This document shows, one piece after another, positions 1 through 10,600 of a DNA stretch of 64,000 nt (positions are counted from its first letter, which is position 1; every line of letters starts with the position of its first letter). Position numbers and translations under genes: made by a program. The DNA lies in the NCBI GenBank assembly GCA_030141605.1, contig JAQGDQ010000043.1:62001-126000 (forward strand), written 5' to 3'. This stretch comes from Tubiluchus corallicola. Taxonomy: Eukaryota; Priapulida; Priapulimorpha; Priapulimorphida; Tubiluchidae. The notes below the pieces were generated by a model, which was given only the letters and a program-made list of their open reading frames with translations, did no database searches and had not been told where the DNA came from.

Positions 1-249
1 TCTGTTGTATATACGATAATAAAACACTGTTTATTTTGCTGTCACAATTGTGTCACTGTAAAGGTGCAGATAACTTAGAATTAACAACTTTATTTTTGGT
101 ATTTTCTTACATATTTTCTTTTATAATCATTGCTTTAATAGTGCTTATTGGACATTCTTTTAGCCAAAAAACGGATAACTATAATGCTACTCAGTTGCTA
201 ATGTTATCTGCACTATGTGTCATGTAAATGTCATCTTGTTCTGTTCTAG

Positions 250-439
250 TGGCATGCACTGGATAACGCTGAAAAGGCGAAATACTTCGCCATGGCACGA
301 CAAGAGCGTGAGCGCCATCTGCAGAGGACGGCGGCAGCACAGGCGTGTGCTGAATCAGCGGTTCCTCCGCAACCAGTTCGTACCCTATTACCCTCAGTAT
401 TTTCTGTCGCTAACTCACGATCAGAGTCATGCTATTCCA
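250..439 (+). CDS. TCF: Alternative/duplicated TCF HMG-box exon (exon A), tail diverged
   Basis: It follows a strong acceptor (ttgttctgttctag) and starts at the same Trp codon as the canonical exon at 3008. The first 25 or so residues ([20 protein letters not shown], then ERHLQ) match the canonical [20 protein letters not shown] pattern. After HLQ it loses the conserved [10 protein letters not shown] and basic tail and runs into an Ala/Pro/Ser-rich stretch. The frame stays open to a TAG at 532-534. The donor is uncertain: the best frame-compatible one is GTGAAC at 440, giving 190 nt ending in phase 1, which would join the C-clamp exons correctly. Alternatives are GTATTT at 397 (wrong phase), use as a terminal exon, or a decaying copy. 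If real, this isoform would carry an altered DNA-binding helix 3. Confidence 0.55.
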
Positions 440-3400
440 GTGAACATTTACTGGTTTTTTTCATCTTTGAGTTTTTCATGTCGTTCGATACACAACAAAA
501 CAAAATCCAGTATTCAGTGACAGGGTCTACTTAGTAATTGTCGTTGGACCGGAACCTAGCTCGTTATTAAGGCTAATTCTGTAAAATAAGACACTGAACT
601 GATGGAAGTTCACATATGTGAATTCATCTTCTTCATTGAGAAAAATCTCAAGAATGAGTACGGCAAATCAAACTGCATAAACTGACATAAATTGAGTCAG
701 CCTGGCAATTATCCATCAATTCAGCATTAACCATGCACCTAACAAATGTTGCCTAATTCTCATTGCCAAGCACACACCTAGCTATTTTGTTACATTAAAG
801 AGTTCATTAATCTTCTTAATTAAAAAAGTCATCATACTAACTTGTGGGGAAAAGCAAAATTAAAAAAGTCATAGTACTAACGTGTGGGGAAAAGCAAAAT
901 TAAAAAGTCATAGTACTAACTTGTGGGGGAAAGCAAAATTTAAAAAGTCATAGTACTAACTTGTGGGGAAAAGCAAAATTAAAAAGTCGTAGTACTAACT
1001 TGTGGGGGAAAGCAAAATTAAAAAAGTCATAGTACTAACTTGTGGGGAAAAGCAAAATTAAAAAGTCGTAGTACTAACTTGTGGGGGAAAGCAAAATTAA
1101 AAAAGTCATAGTACTAACTTGTGGGGAAAAGCAAAATTAAAAAAGTCATAGTACTAACTTGTGGGGAAAAGCAAAATTAAGTTTATTTTTAAATTTTGCA
1201 TTTTACTGTCATTGACTATTATTAAGAGAATGTAACGTGCATTTTTCCAAAAGTTCATTATGTAACAGCATTTGTTTTTTTTGTTAAGTTTTCTCTCGAA
1301 AAAGCATTCCAAAGTTCACTATTCTCATTGCAGTTGGTACACGAAAGTCCTTTTAATTTTCTAGTGACTTCCATTCCTGACTTAGCTTAAATAGTTTTGT
1401 ATGGAAACAACTTTTTAGTTGTTTGTGTCCTAAAGCATGCAAAAAAAGATTTATATCAGTTTAATTAACCATTACAGTTTAACAGTAGCTCAGATTTCAA
1501 TGCTTTGATGAAAAGCCTATATTTTTGTCATTGGTCCAGCATCTTCTACGTATTACTGGATTAGCATGGCTTTGAGCTGTACCGTGTATCAATTGGCTTT
1601 AACAATAGTTTTGTCTTATATTTATTTAGATATTAGGTCGCAGATTTTTCTTAATATTACCTTTGTGCCAAATTTTTTCTTGCTAGATGATGGGGTAATA
1701 GGGTACATCTGATCACTTCTTTGCGAGCGCTTTGTTTGCGAAATAAACTTAGTTAAAGCCACTTGGCCCTCGGTCAGTGCTATTGACCATTGGTCAGTAC
1801 TAGTTTTAACTGCTTTTAGACTAGCGGTGCCATTATCGGGTGTTGGGTTTTAACTTATTAATGTTGAAGCATGATCGCTGGCCGTGTGGCTTTAATCTTA
1901 GGACTAATATGTGTGTCAAAGTTTTGCTACATTTGTTTTGTTTAAAAATTGCCAGCGACTACAGTGCTGGTCTGTTTGTTGTTGTTGTTTGGCAGATATA
2001 TAAAGTTTCTGCTTTTGTGGAAACTGTCTAGCAGAAGAGTACTTACCACAAATGATCTCCTGCTGTTCTAACTGTATACAAGCACTTAAATTAAAAGGTG
2101 CTGTAGCCATTCAGTGGCATTGTGTTGTCAACAATATTTTTTTCCACAAAATAAAATGTCTCATGCTTAATTTTAACTTCTCAATGTCTGTATGTTGCTT
2201 ACTGTTATTTTGATCCATCTCACACTTGCATATCTGTGATATTGGCAGTATATGAGACTTAGTGTATATTCCATTGCTTTTTACTTTTCGTTTTGATTTC
2301 AAAATCCAGCAACCTTGCAAATACATTTTTTAAATGCAACGTTACTGTCGACGTTCTATAGGAACAACCTTTTCAGCTCTTCCGGAATTTGTTAGGTAAA
2401 GTCTACTGATACTAGCCAGAATCATTATCTATCTCATTCTGGCAGTATGTCGAAGCTGGTTAGCTGATTTAACAACGCCCGACTTTCATCATTCAGCGAA
2501 GGTTAAGCTGTTTAGGATTGGCTTCATCCTAATAATGTTTATATAATTTGGCTTCATTTTTAAAGCTCATCGTAATGCACAATTGCTTCGATAGAATTTG
2601 AAATTCCTATAGAACAAACTTCACTCATTTTCTAGTTTGATTGTAGTTTACTATCAAGAAATTCAGCAATCATTTTGATGTTGTTGACCTTTGCATTTCA
2701 TATCATTGATATTGTATACTTTTTTTAAATGTTGCTCTTCTTTTTGAACAAAAAGTCGTCAACTATTTAATTGTGATTACGTTTTTTCGAACTCTTGACT
2801 ACTGTGTGCCATTGGTTAGTGCTAAGTTGTTTACACTCTTGCTATTTATGCAGTTATAAATCAATATAACTGCTCTCTTTATAACTGTTGTATAAATGTG
2901 AGTTATATTACTTTCATAATAAAATGTGAGCAAACGTTTTAAAGGTTTCCACTATTAGATCTGACAGTGTCAACTGGCAGAAATATATAGACGTATTTGC
3001 ATTTTAGTGGCATGCCTTGGACCGGTCAGAGCAAGCCAAGTATTATGAGCTAGCGAGGAAAGAGCGGCAGTTGCATATGCAGCTTTATCCAGGGTGGAGT
3101 GCACGGGACAACTACGCACAGACTCAGAAAAAGAAGAAACGAAAACGTGACAAAGTTCAGGGGGAAGGATCAGGTAAATTTTGAAGATTGTCTCAAATGT
3201 TGCCAGTAGGTGATGTCACAAATTTGCATATACGATTTGCTGTGTTCTTTAGGAGAACAAGTTCAAATTACCCAAGAAAGTTGCAGTCAGATAATAATAA
3301 ACACAACATGAAACATTGTGTGATATTTTCCTTAAATTGTTAATGAAACATTGTTAAATCAATGATTTAAAAAATGGAAATTGCATATGTTTGTTCGAAA

Positions 3401-6400
3401 AAGAGAACGTGAAAAATGCAGATCCTAATCTGGGTTTGAACCTGAATCATGCACGAATGTTACAGTTTTGATCTGAAAAAATTTCCTTTCAAATGTTAGA
3501 AACATTTATGTGATGCATTTCAGTTTTTGGTCTGTAATGAAACTAAAAATTCTAAATCTACAGTATCCTTGACGTTTATATTTAATAAACAAGTTTAATG
3601 AAAAAACAAAATGAACTGTGCATAAAATATTACCAAGAATGCAATTACTGAGCCACCTTTTGCTTTGAAGTTTTGGCTGTTTATTACAAAGGAGATTTTA
3701 CCTTACAGCGAGAAGATACCAGAAATTTCTGTCAACTTGCATTTTTGAATTTTTATGCAAGTATGAAAAGCAAACCCCTTCTTAGTATTAGATAGTTACA
3801 ATTTTTTTATTTTTGTCTTACTAATATATCAGGGAGATTTGTTAAAGGGGTAATTGGTCAGAGATTTAGTTCAACTGATGACGAGTTGTATAGGCCAGCT
3901 ATCACAGCACTTGCACACTTAGTATGCCCAGTTGATAAAATACATTGGAATGCCGCAAACGGGGAGAGCACTGAGACGTGGGAACGTTTTAGTGTTTTAC
4001 ATTCTCAACAGAATTTCCTCTTTGCTCAGTGTCTCATAGAGCTTTTTTCTTAAAAATGAGATTATCTGGTCACACCACCACTGTCTGCATAAGTTGTGTC
4101 CTGCTATTGAGTGCTGGGTACGAGTTTGGAGTGGAGACTTCAAGATCATTTGGTGACTTTACTTGAGACCTAGAGTCAAGACTTGTCATCAGCCCTGATT
4201 TCTATTAATAATATGGGACACTTACATGACTTACATCAAGGCAAATGGTGATTACTGTGAATATATAGTTAGAATTCATTATGCACTACATTTTCGTTTT
4301 TCTTATTCAAATCTAAATTAATTGAAATTGTCTGCATTTTCTTGTTTTTGGTTTTTCTCCAAAGGGGTTTACATTTTGTTTCGTAGCATAGTTTGCCAGA
4401 CTATTTTTTTATATTATCTGTGTAGGTAGCTAATAATTTCTTCTTTCAGATGGGGAAAATTTGAAAAAGTGCCGCGCTCGCTACGGCCTAGACCAACAAC
4501 AACAATGGTGCAAGCCGTGCCAGTGAGTAAAGTTGTTCACTTGTTTAGTGACTAACTCCGTTTTTTTCTTACCAGGTTGAGCAGCTGAGCATTACAGCAG
4601 ATGCCATCAACAAGTGGCGCACTTTAGCAAAAACATGGCAGAACATTTACAAATCATTTAATAAATTAAATACGCTTAGTTTAATGGACATTATCACTTA
4701 TTGTTTTGGCTGTTTCGTGAGTTTTGCATCAAGTGTTTGGCATCAAAACTAATTTGGAAATCTTTGGTCGGGGCAATGCTTTGGAAAAGTTTGCATTTTG
4801 TCTTGTTAACTGATGGTAGTACTGCAAATTATAGCTGAACAGTTGAAAATGTTATCCATGTTTTTGCAAGCGTGGCACCACTGTTTTTCTGCTGCGTACC
4901 CATCCCACTACTAACAATTTAACATGTCCATTCAGATAATAATAGTCGCCCGTTTGTTCTAGAGGCCAACAATCCGAAAAAGTGCCGTGCACGGTACGGG
5001 CTAGACCAACAAAACCACTGGTGCAAGCCGTGTCGGTCAGTATAACACAATCGTCGTGGTAACGCGTTTGTTGTCGCCTTGGTTACCGGTGTTGTTGTAT
5101 TGTAGATGGACGCCATGGTTACAGTTTAATAACTGTCTTTAATAGACAATCTGCTATTAAGCATGACTTGGCTGGTGACCATAAGCTATATATATGATTA
5201 GAGTGACATAGTGATGATTTTGCTCTGAAAATTGTTTATTAGTGTATCTAAAAGTTGATTCTCATTATTTGGTAACTTTTTGTTTAGTTTTGTTTTTTTC
5301 CTGAAATCCCTGATCTAATACACCTGCTTACTTGTCTATTCTTCCTCCTTTCTAATTAAAAAGGGTCTTTCTAGCAAAGCTAATACTTTCAAATTATAAG
5401 ACAGTAATGTAAATAAATTTAAAACTAATATCACAAACAATTTTTATAACTTTATAAACTTTCTGTGATGTTTCCTTTAATTAAAAGATGAACTATTTTG
5501 TAAAGGTACAACAATGGTGCCTTTTGTTGTGAATTTTGGTTTAGCTGTCATTTAAACTAGCTGAGAAAAAATTTATTGTTCTCTGGCGCTTTGTCAGCAA
5601 TTTTTCCTGTTAAACCTAGTCCTGCACATTTTCATTTGCGTCGTGAACTTCTCCAAATACTTCCTTTGACATTAATCACTTTCCATATTTTTATTTATTT
5701 ATTTTTTGTTTTTTCACTTTTCTTTTTTGTTTTCTCTTCTTAAACTCACAGCATCACTTTCTTTGGTAGTAAACTAATTTTTTCGTGTCATTGTGTTGTC
5801 TTTTACTATATAGATGCAAATACTGAAATCTAACTTTTCTTTTTTTCAATGCTGTTTCAGTAGCGTAAGTAGTCTGTTTATTTAAGTGTCGTCTCGTTTT
5901 TGCTGTTTTAAGCATTTAAAAATCAATTTAGTTTGCATCAGCCCTACAGGAGGCGCTGCATATGCACAGTGTGTTGATATAGGCTTATGGTTACCCCGCC
6001 ATATCATGTGAAAATTGCATGGCAGTTTTACGTTACCATACAGTTGTTCCCCTGGTCCATATTTTCTTTTATTGCAACCGGAACATATATTAAGCCTTTG
6101 GTTCTTTCTTTGAATTTGTTACCAAATTCGCACATTCGAACTTGCACCAGATGTTTTGCATGAATTGTTGGATGAATTTGGATGGCAAAATGTGACTTAT
6201 ATTCAATTTGTATTGGCTGTGCAATGTTGTTCATTTTGCTTATGATTGGCAGATTTAGAAGATTTTTTGTTTACAACAATGCATGGGTATGTTTACAGAT
6301 ATCTACTACATTATATCGGTGTCGTAAAATTGTAAATGCTTGGTTTATGCAAAATGTTTTATATTTTAATCTGTTATTTAGTGTAGTGGCTAAATGTTGT

Positions 6401-7314
6401 AAATATTATTTACAGAGTACATTCTTGTGTTACTTTAGAGTAACATTATCGACCCAGAAAAAAATTAAAACTTATTCAAAAAGTATGGAAATTAAGAAAT
6501 TATTTAACAGTTACCAAGTTATATAAACAGCCAATATATATTGTATATATGCTAACATATTGACCATTGATTAATGTAATTTTTAAAGAATTTTGTCATT
6601 GCGATCTGTATTATAAATTAATAATTTAACATTCCTCTTCTTACCTTAAGTAACTCATTAATAAAGTCGGGAGACAATTTTTGTTGTCCACATTTTTAAC
6701 TAAATTAATATGTCGAGAAGAGTTTGAGAAGTGCAATGATTGCTTCTGCTTTGAGTACTTTGAAACTGCACCAGTTTTACAGGACATTAATTTTCAAAGA
6801 AGCTTAAATGGTGACAGAAGTGATTTTTACTGAAATTTTGTGAATCTTGTAACTTCTTGTGATTCAGAATTTTTACTCTGCTTTAATTCGTAACTCACCA
6901 AGTTCTACATTTTTCAGACGGAAGAAAAAATGTATCCGTTACACGGGCGGTGATGACAGCTCCGAAGAGGGATCATCAGTCAAGGGAGAGGAGTTGGGGG
7001 AGTGTAGTATAAAATCGGACATGTTAACAAGTCCAGACTCACAAACAGCCGACACAGACTGTTGTATTAATGTTATCAGTTCACACCATAGTGAAACTAC
7101 AGACTTGGGTATGACGACGACAACGACGCTTGCTACCAGCACAATAGCAAACTCATCGTGTAGCTCACAAGCATCTGTGACAGACTCATTAGACACTAAT
7201 GTAGCGACGCCACACTGCATTGAGCCACATTCATCGAGTCAGACATCGCAAGAAGCGATGATAACGTCGTCCACACCCACTCCGGCGCCACCTACCAGTG
7301 TAGCTGCAACGTGA
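250..7314 (+). CDS. TCF: TCF/LEF transcription factor, 3' half, with alternative HMG and C-clamp exons
   Basis: Nuclear HMG-box factor that binds Wnt response elements and recruits beta-catenin. The window holds the end of the gene; the beta-catenin-binding domain and the first half of the HMG box lie off the left edge. Main coding path: 3008-3173 (second half of the HMG box, starting WHAL, with [10 protein letters not shown] and the basic tail KKKKRKRDK), then 4450-4522 or 4963-5035 (C-clamp, [12 protein letters not shown]...WCKPC), then 6918-7314 (RKKKCIRY and a Ser/Thr-rich tail ending in TGA). The phases (1, then 2) join in frame with GT-AG borders. A further HMG-like exon lies at 250-439. 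The C-clamp is the second DNA-contact domain of E-type TCF isoforms and reads helper sites beside the HMG site. I saw no PLSLS-type CtBP motif in the tail. Family assignment is firm; which vertebrate paralogue is closest cannot be said. Confidence 0.9.
440..3007 (+). other. TCF intron between HMG exons A and B
   Basis: AT-rich intron. Apart from the minisatellite at 821-1180 I see no coding signal; small open frames here lack family features. It ends in tttgcattttag before the canonical exon. Confidence 0.6.
821..1180 (+). repeat. Nine-copy 39-40 bp minisatellite carrying TACTAAC motifs
   Basis: The repeated unit has the shape aaaaagtcatagtactaac followed by ttgtggggaaaagcaaaatt, with gtc anchors at 828, 868, 907, 947, 986, 1026, 1065, 1105 and 1145. 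Units alternate between gtcat...ggggaaaa and gtcgt...gggggaaa forms, which suggests amplification of a two-unit block. Eight or nine units carry TACTAAC, the optimal branch-point sequence, with an AG about 16 nt downstream. It lies in the intron between HMG exon A and exon B. Confidence 0.9.
3008..3173 (+). CDS. TCF: Canonical TCF HMG-box exon (exon B)
   Basis: 166 nt, entering in phase 0 at the conserved Trp codon and leaving in phase 1 at TCAG|GTAAAT. It encodes [20 protein letters not shown], the helix-3 end [16 protein letters not shown] and the basic KKKKRKRDK nuclear-localisation/DNA-bending tail. The exon start at this Trp is the boundary I recall for vertebrate TCF7L2. All recognisable HMG residues are intact. 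Confidence 0.95.
3174..4449 (+). other. TCF intron before the C-clamp exons
   Basis: AT-rich with no coding signal. A GGTTTGAACC string near 3432 looks superficially like a Pol III B box, but I could not place an A box with it. The intron ends in ttctttcag. Confidence 0.5.
4450..4522 (+). CDS. TCF: TCF C-clamp exon copy 1
   Basis: 73 nt, phase 1 in and phase 2 out, between ttctttcag and GTGAGT. It encodes [20 protein letters not shown] followed by CKPC, which supplies three of the four C-clamp cysteines; the fourth (KKKC) is in the last exon. The codon split at the 3' junction becomes CAA, so this copy puts Gln where the family normally has the first Arg of the RRKKKC basic run. Confidence 0.92.
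4963..5035 (+). CDS. TCF: TCF C-clamp exon copy 2 (alternative to copy 1)
   Basis: 73 nt, the same length and phases as copy 1, after gtttgttctag and before GTCAGT. It encodes [20 protein letters not shown] followed by CKPC. The 3' junction codon becomes CGA, giving the usual CRRKKKC. An upstream in-frame acceptor (ccattcag, exon start 4936) would add nine residues. Including both copies shifts the frame and gives a stop soon into the last exon, so the two should be mutually exclusive. Skipping both gives a short, different tail. Confidence 0.9.
5036..6917 (+). other. TCF intron before the last exon
   Basis: AT-rich, with T-rich tracts near 5,680-5,730. An open frame at 6182-6526 is rich in Cys, Phe and Tyr and has no recognisable domain; I regard it as chance. 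The acceptor is ttttcag at 6911-6917. Confidence 0.55.
6918..7314 (+). CDS. TCF: TCF last coding exon: C-clamp end and Ser/Thr-rich tail
   Basis: The first base completes the split Gln/Arg codon, then the exon encodes RKKKCIRY, which holds the fourth C-clamp cysteine and the basic RARF/KKKC-type surface. A tail of about 120 residues follows, rich in Ser, Thr and acidic residues and of low complexity, and ends at TGA 7312-7314. An AATAAA lies about 330 bp downstream. Confidence 0.92.
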
Positions 7315-7643
7315 TAAACGTTCTTGCCAATAGATGGCAGTTAATGACTTTGTAAATATAAGACATCTGTGCTCGTATGAAAAAGTGCAAATTATTAGAG
7401 ATTCTGTTTGGCCGTTTCGTAAAGTGTGAAATTTAACACTGCTTATGCGGTGTTTTTCATTGTGCAGAATGATCGAGATGTGTCTTCTTCAGTATCGTTG
7501 TTGTTCAGTGTATGTACCAATGGCGTTATTTCTTACGCACATCTGTAAAAAGATATTGCCTCTTATTTAATGGTTTTTTTCAAAGAGGTGCAGTTTTTTT
7601 GCTTTCTAGCCATTTCTGCTTCTTGATCATCATGGTAACCTAC

Positions 7644-7649
7644 AATAAA
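7644..7649 (+). terminator. TCF: Candidate TCF poly(A) signal
   Basis: AATAAA (in tacaataaaa), 330 bp after the TCF stop. Others occur further on, so which is used is unknown. Confidence 0.4.
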
Positions 7650-10600
7650 AACGATTTCTCCTTTTGCTTGAAATCATTTTCAGAATGCTTCTGCTTTATA
7701 TTTTTTCATTAGGAAATTTTTCTTTCTTTTCTATAACCGAGTACAGTATTATAGAAATATGTCTCTTAGTATATCATAAGTTTTTGTAATCCTTTGTTGG
7801 CTTTGCTGGACTCTATAAACTTCCACAAAAAAGATACTTTTTGTAACAGGAATAAGTATTGGAAACGTGGATTTTTATTGCAATGTTTTGTATAACGACA
7901 ATTTCTTCATATTTGTCAAGACTGATTTCTAGTTTTTCAAAAGCACTCAAAATTCAACTAAAAATACACGTTTAATTGGAGTCAATTGATAGCTGACTTT
8001 CTTTATCTTTTGTGGTTTGTTTCTTAAAATCAATGACTTAGCTGAACAATTACTTTTGTCAAGTTGAGTGTAGTACATTAATCATGTTACTGGCATAAGT
8101 TCTTCATAATCATGATGAACACTTTATACTTGCAATCAGTAGATTATGAACCTGTTCATAATTTTGCTGATTTTATACTTCTTGCAATCATTGATCATGA
8201 AACTGTTCACAATCATGCAGCTTTATACCTTTTTTGCTGTCAGTGGGTCAGGTCAGTCGGCTGCTTTTACTGTACTGCTTAACTAATTCAAAACTAGTTT
8301 TTATTTATATGTAAAGAAGCCTTCTTTTATATGTATTGATGTACTGCTTGAAATTACGTCATGTACAAAACTGAAGGTAAATTGCTGTGTGCAACTTTGA
8401 AATAGTTTTATCTTTCTAGTGTTAACAGCACTCAATAATACAACTCGAGCTTATCTTTTTCTAGTATGTACGGATATTTTTTCATACGTAGTTTTGTAGC
8501 AAATTAATAGTTCAGAATAAGTGCGCCGTGGTTTCTTTCTTTTAGATGGTCAATTTCACTTTGTCATGCATGAGTGTATAAACTGTTGTTTCCCTCTAAC
8601 GAAGCGAGCCTTTTTCCCATGGTCAGTGTGCAATTATTCATAAGTGCAATGCATATGACTGTATTATGCAGTTAAGCTGTCAATGTTTAGCACAAATGTG
8701 GAGTGCAAACTTGTTCAAATGCTTGAGGTCAGTGTTTTTGTTTTGTTTTTCTTTTTTTTTTTTTTGTTTTGTTGAAGTAGGCTCTATCATACATTTGCAC
8801 TTGTTCTTTCTATGATTCACATGTGCTGTAGCTTTACAGAATGCGCAAGATAATAATATTGTTCTCACCTTCAAAAACGAAGAGTCCATTGTTTTTTCAC
8901 TTACAGCCCAAAAAAGAGATGTAATTTTGGAAATTGATGTAAATTAAGTATTATTTTTACAAAGCTCAAATTTTGAAAAAGTTTGCAGGAACTAACCAAA
9001 ATTGACATTTATTATTTACGGAATTGAAAATCTAATGACGATTTTTAGTGAATATCTGCCATTGATTTTTTTTTAATTAAAGTAATTAAGTTAGTTTGTG
9101 TTTGCGTATAATTTTGTCAGGGGTGTTGAATAAAATAAATTTATAATTCCTAAATTAATATTTTACATTTCATGTTAGTCCGCCGAAAGACCGATGGCAT
9201 TTTGCTGCTGTTTAAAAACGATCACATTGTCAAAACTTGTATTGTAGACAAGTTGATTTAGTATTTTTAGGTTACTGGCTTGTGAAGTAACTGTATAAAG
9301 AGATATCTCTTACCATGTTGTCGTTTTCATCGTTATTGTTCTTCGTTTAATAAATTTTACCACTTTTTAATATTGTGATGCCATAACGGAGTTACTTTAC
9401 ATTCTGAAAACTTCAAAAAACAGATTCATGACGGCAACTCAATAAGCGAGCAACAACGTTTCACAGTCTAGACCAGTTTCCTGAGAATTTCGAATAGTTA
9501 AGAACTGAAGTGTTTGAGCTCTTGTTAAAAAAACACTGGATGACTCTTTGATAGTTTCGTGAAGGTCTTTTAGTTGGATGCAATCTTGTATTGGGCACAA
9601 TAATCTGACATTTTGTACACAATCTAAAGTTTTATGCATATTGATAGTAAGAGAAGTTACTATCTGTTTAAAAAATGTAATCATCATTGCCTGCAACACA
9701 GTTATTAAGTTGTGATTTGTTCTTTCTGTTTGTGTTAGATTTTTGTTCTTGCCTCTGTTAGCCAAAATGCTCGCCCGTTTGTACAATAACGCAAATGTAT
9801 AACATTTTGTTTATCAAATGTATAAAATTGTAAAATTTGGAAGTTGTTGTATTTTAGTGAGATAGTTAGTTATATACAGATATTATATTCGTCGAATGTA
9901 CAAAGTGTATGTAGATGGGTGCACCTTATGCACCTCGCCTGCATATTTTGTCGCAGGTCGAACAAAGTGCCCATCTAAAAACAACATACAGGACCAGTTG
10001 ACATTAGCAATTGAGTTTTTTGTCGTTCGTTCAGCCAAATTGTGATATTTCGTACTTGTATATGGAAGCTGCCTGTAGTATTTTATATTGTTCCAAATTG
10101 CTATTATAGTTCTGTCGTTCTTAATCTTATAATTGCTTAGCAGAAAATTTTAATGCGGTTGACTATTTCTTCTTTTTTAAACTTTACCTCAGTGCACAAA
10201 CGGAATTTTATCACTAATTAGAAAATTTTGAGTTCCTGTTTCTGTTGGATTTGCAATAATTTTTTGAATTAAGTTTGCTTTATTACAACAGTAAATGCTT
10301 GTTAATAACCGTTACCTCATCTGAATGTTCTTAAAAAACCAAGTTTTTGCAAATTGTGTTTTGTGCGAGACAACAATACTCATCAAAACTCGGATCATCA
10401 GATATAATGAAAATTATCAGAGTCCAAACTATTTTTTACCATCGCTAACAGATACCTGTCACGTGTTGCCATCTAATGGCAAATATTTTGCTTTTGCTGC
10501 TTATTAATTTTTTGCTATAATTGTGTAATCTTTGTTGTTACGAATTTTTAATGAATATAGTGTATGATTTGTTTGTAAGATAACATAATTTTGATGATAT

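Noticed and set aside
3425-3445. B-box-like GGTTCAAACC on the minus strand in a TCF intron.
   Set aside because: No A box at the right distance and no tRNA-like fold; a single 10-base match is expected by chance.
6182-6526. 114-codon plus-strand frame in a TCF intron with a hydrophobic start.
   Set aside because: Composition follows the local A/T content, and it lies between two well-supported TCF exons without its own signals.
9439-9786. 115-codon minus-strand frame in the intergenic region.
   Set aside because: Starts at a non-ATG codon and has no recognisable family feature. It could be a fragment of something, but cannot be supported.
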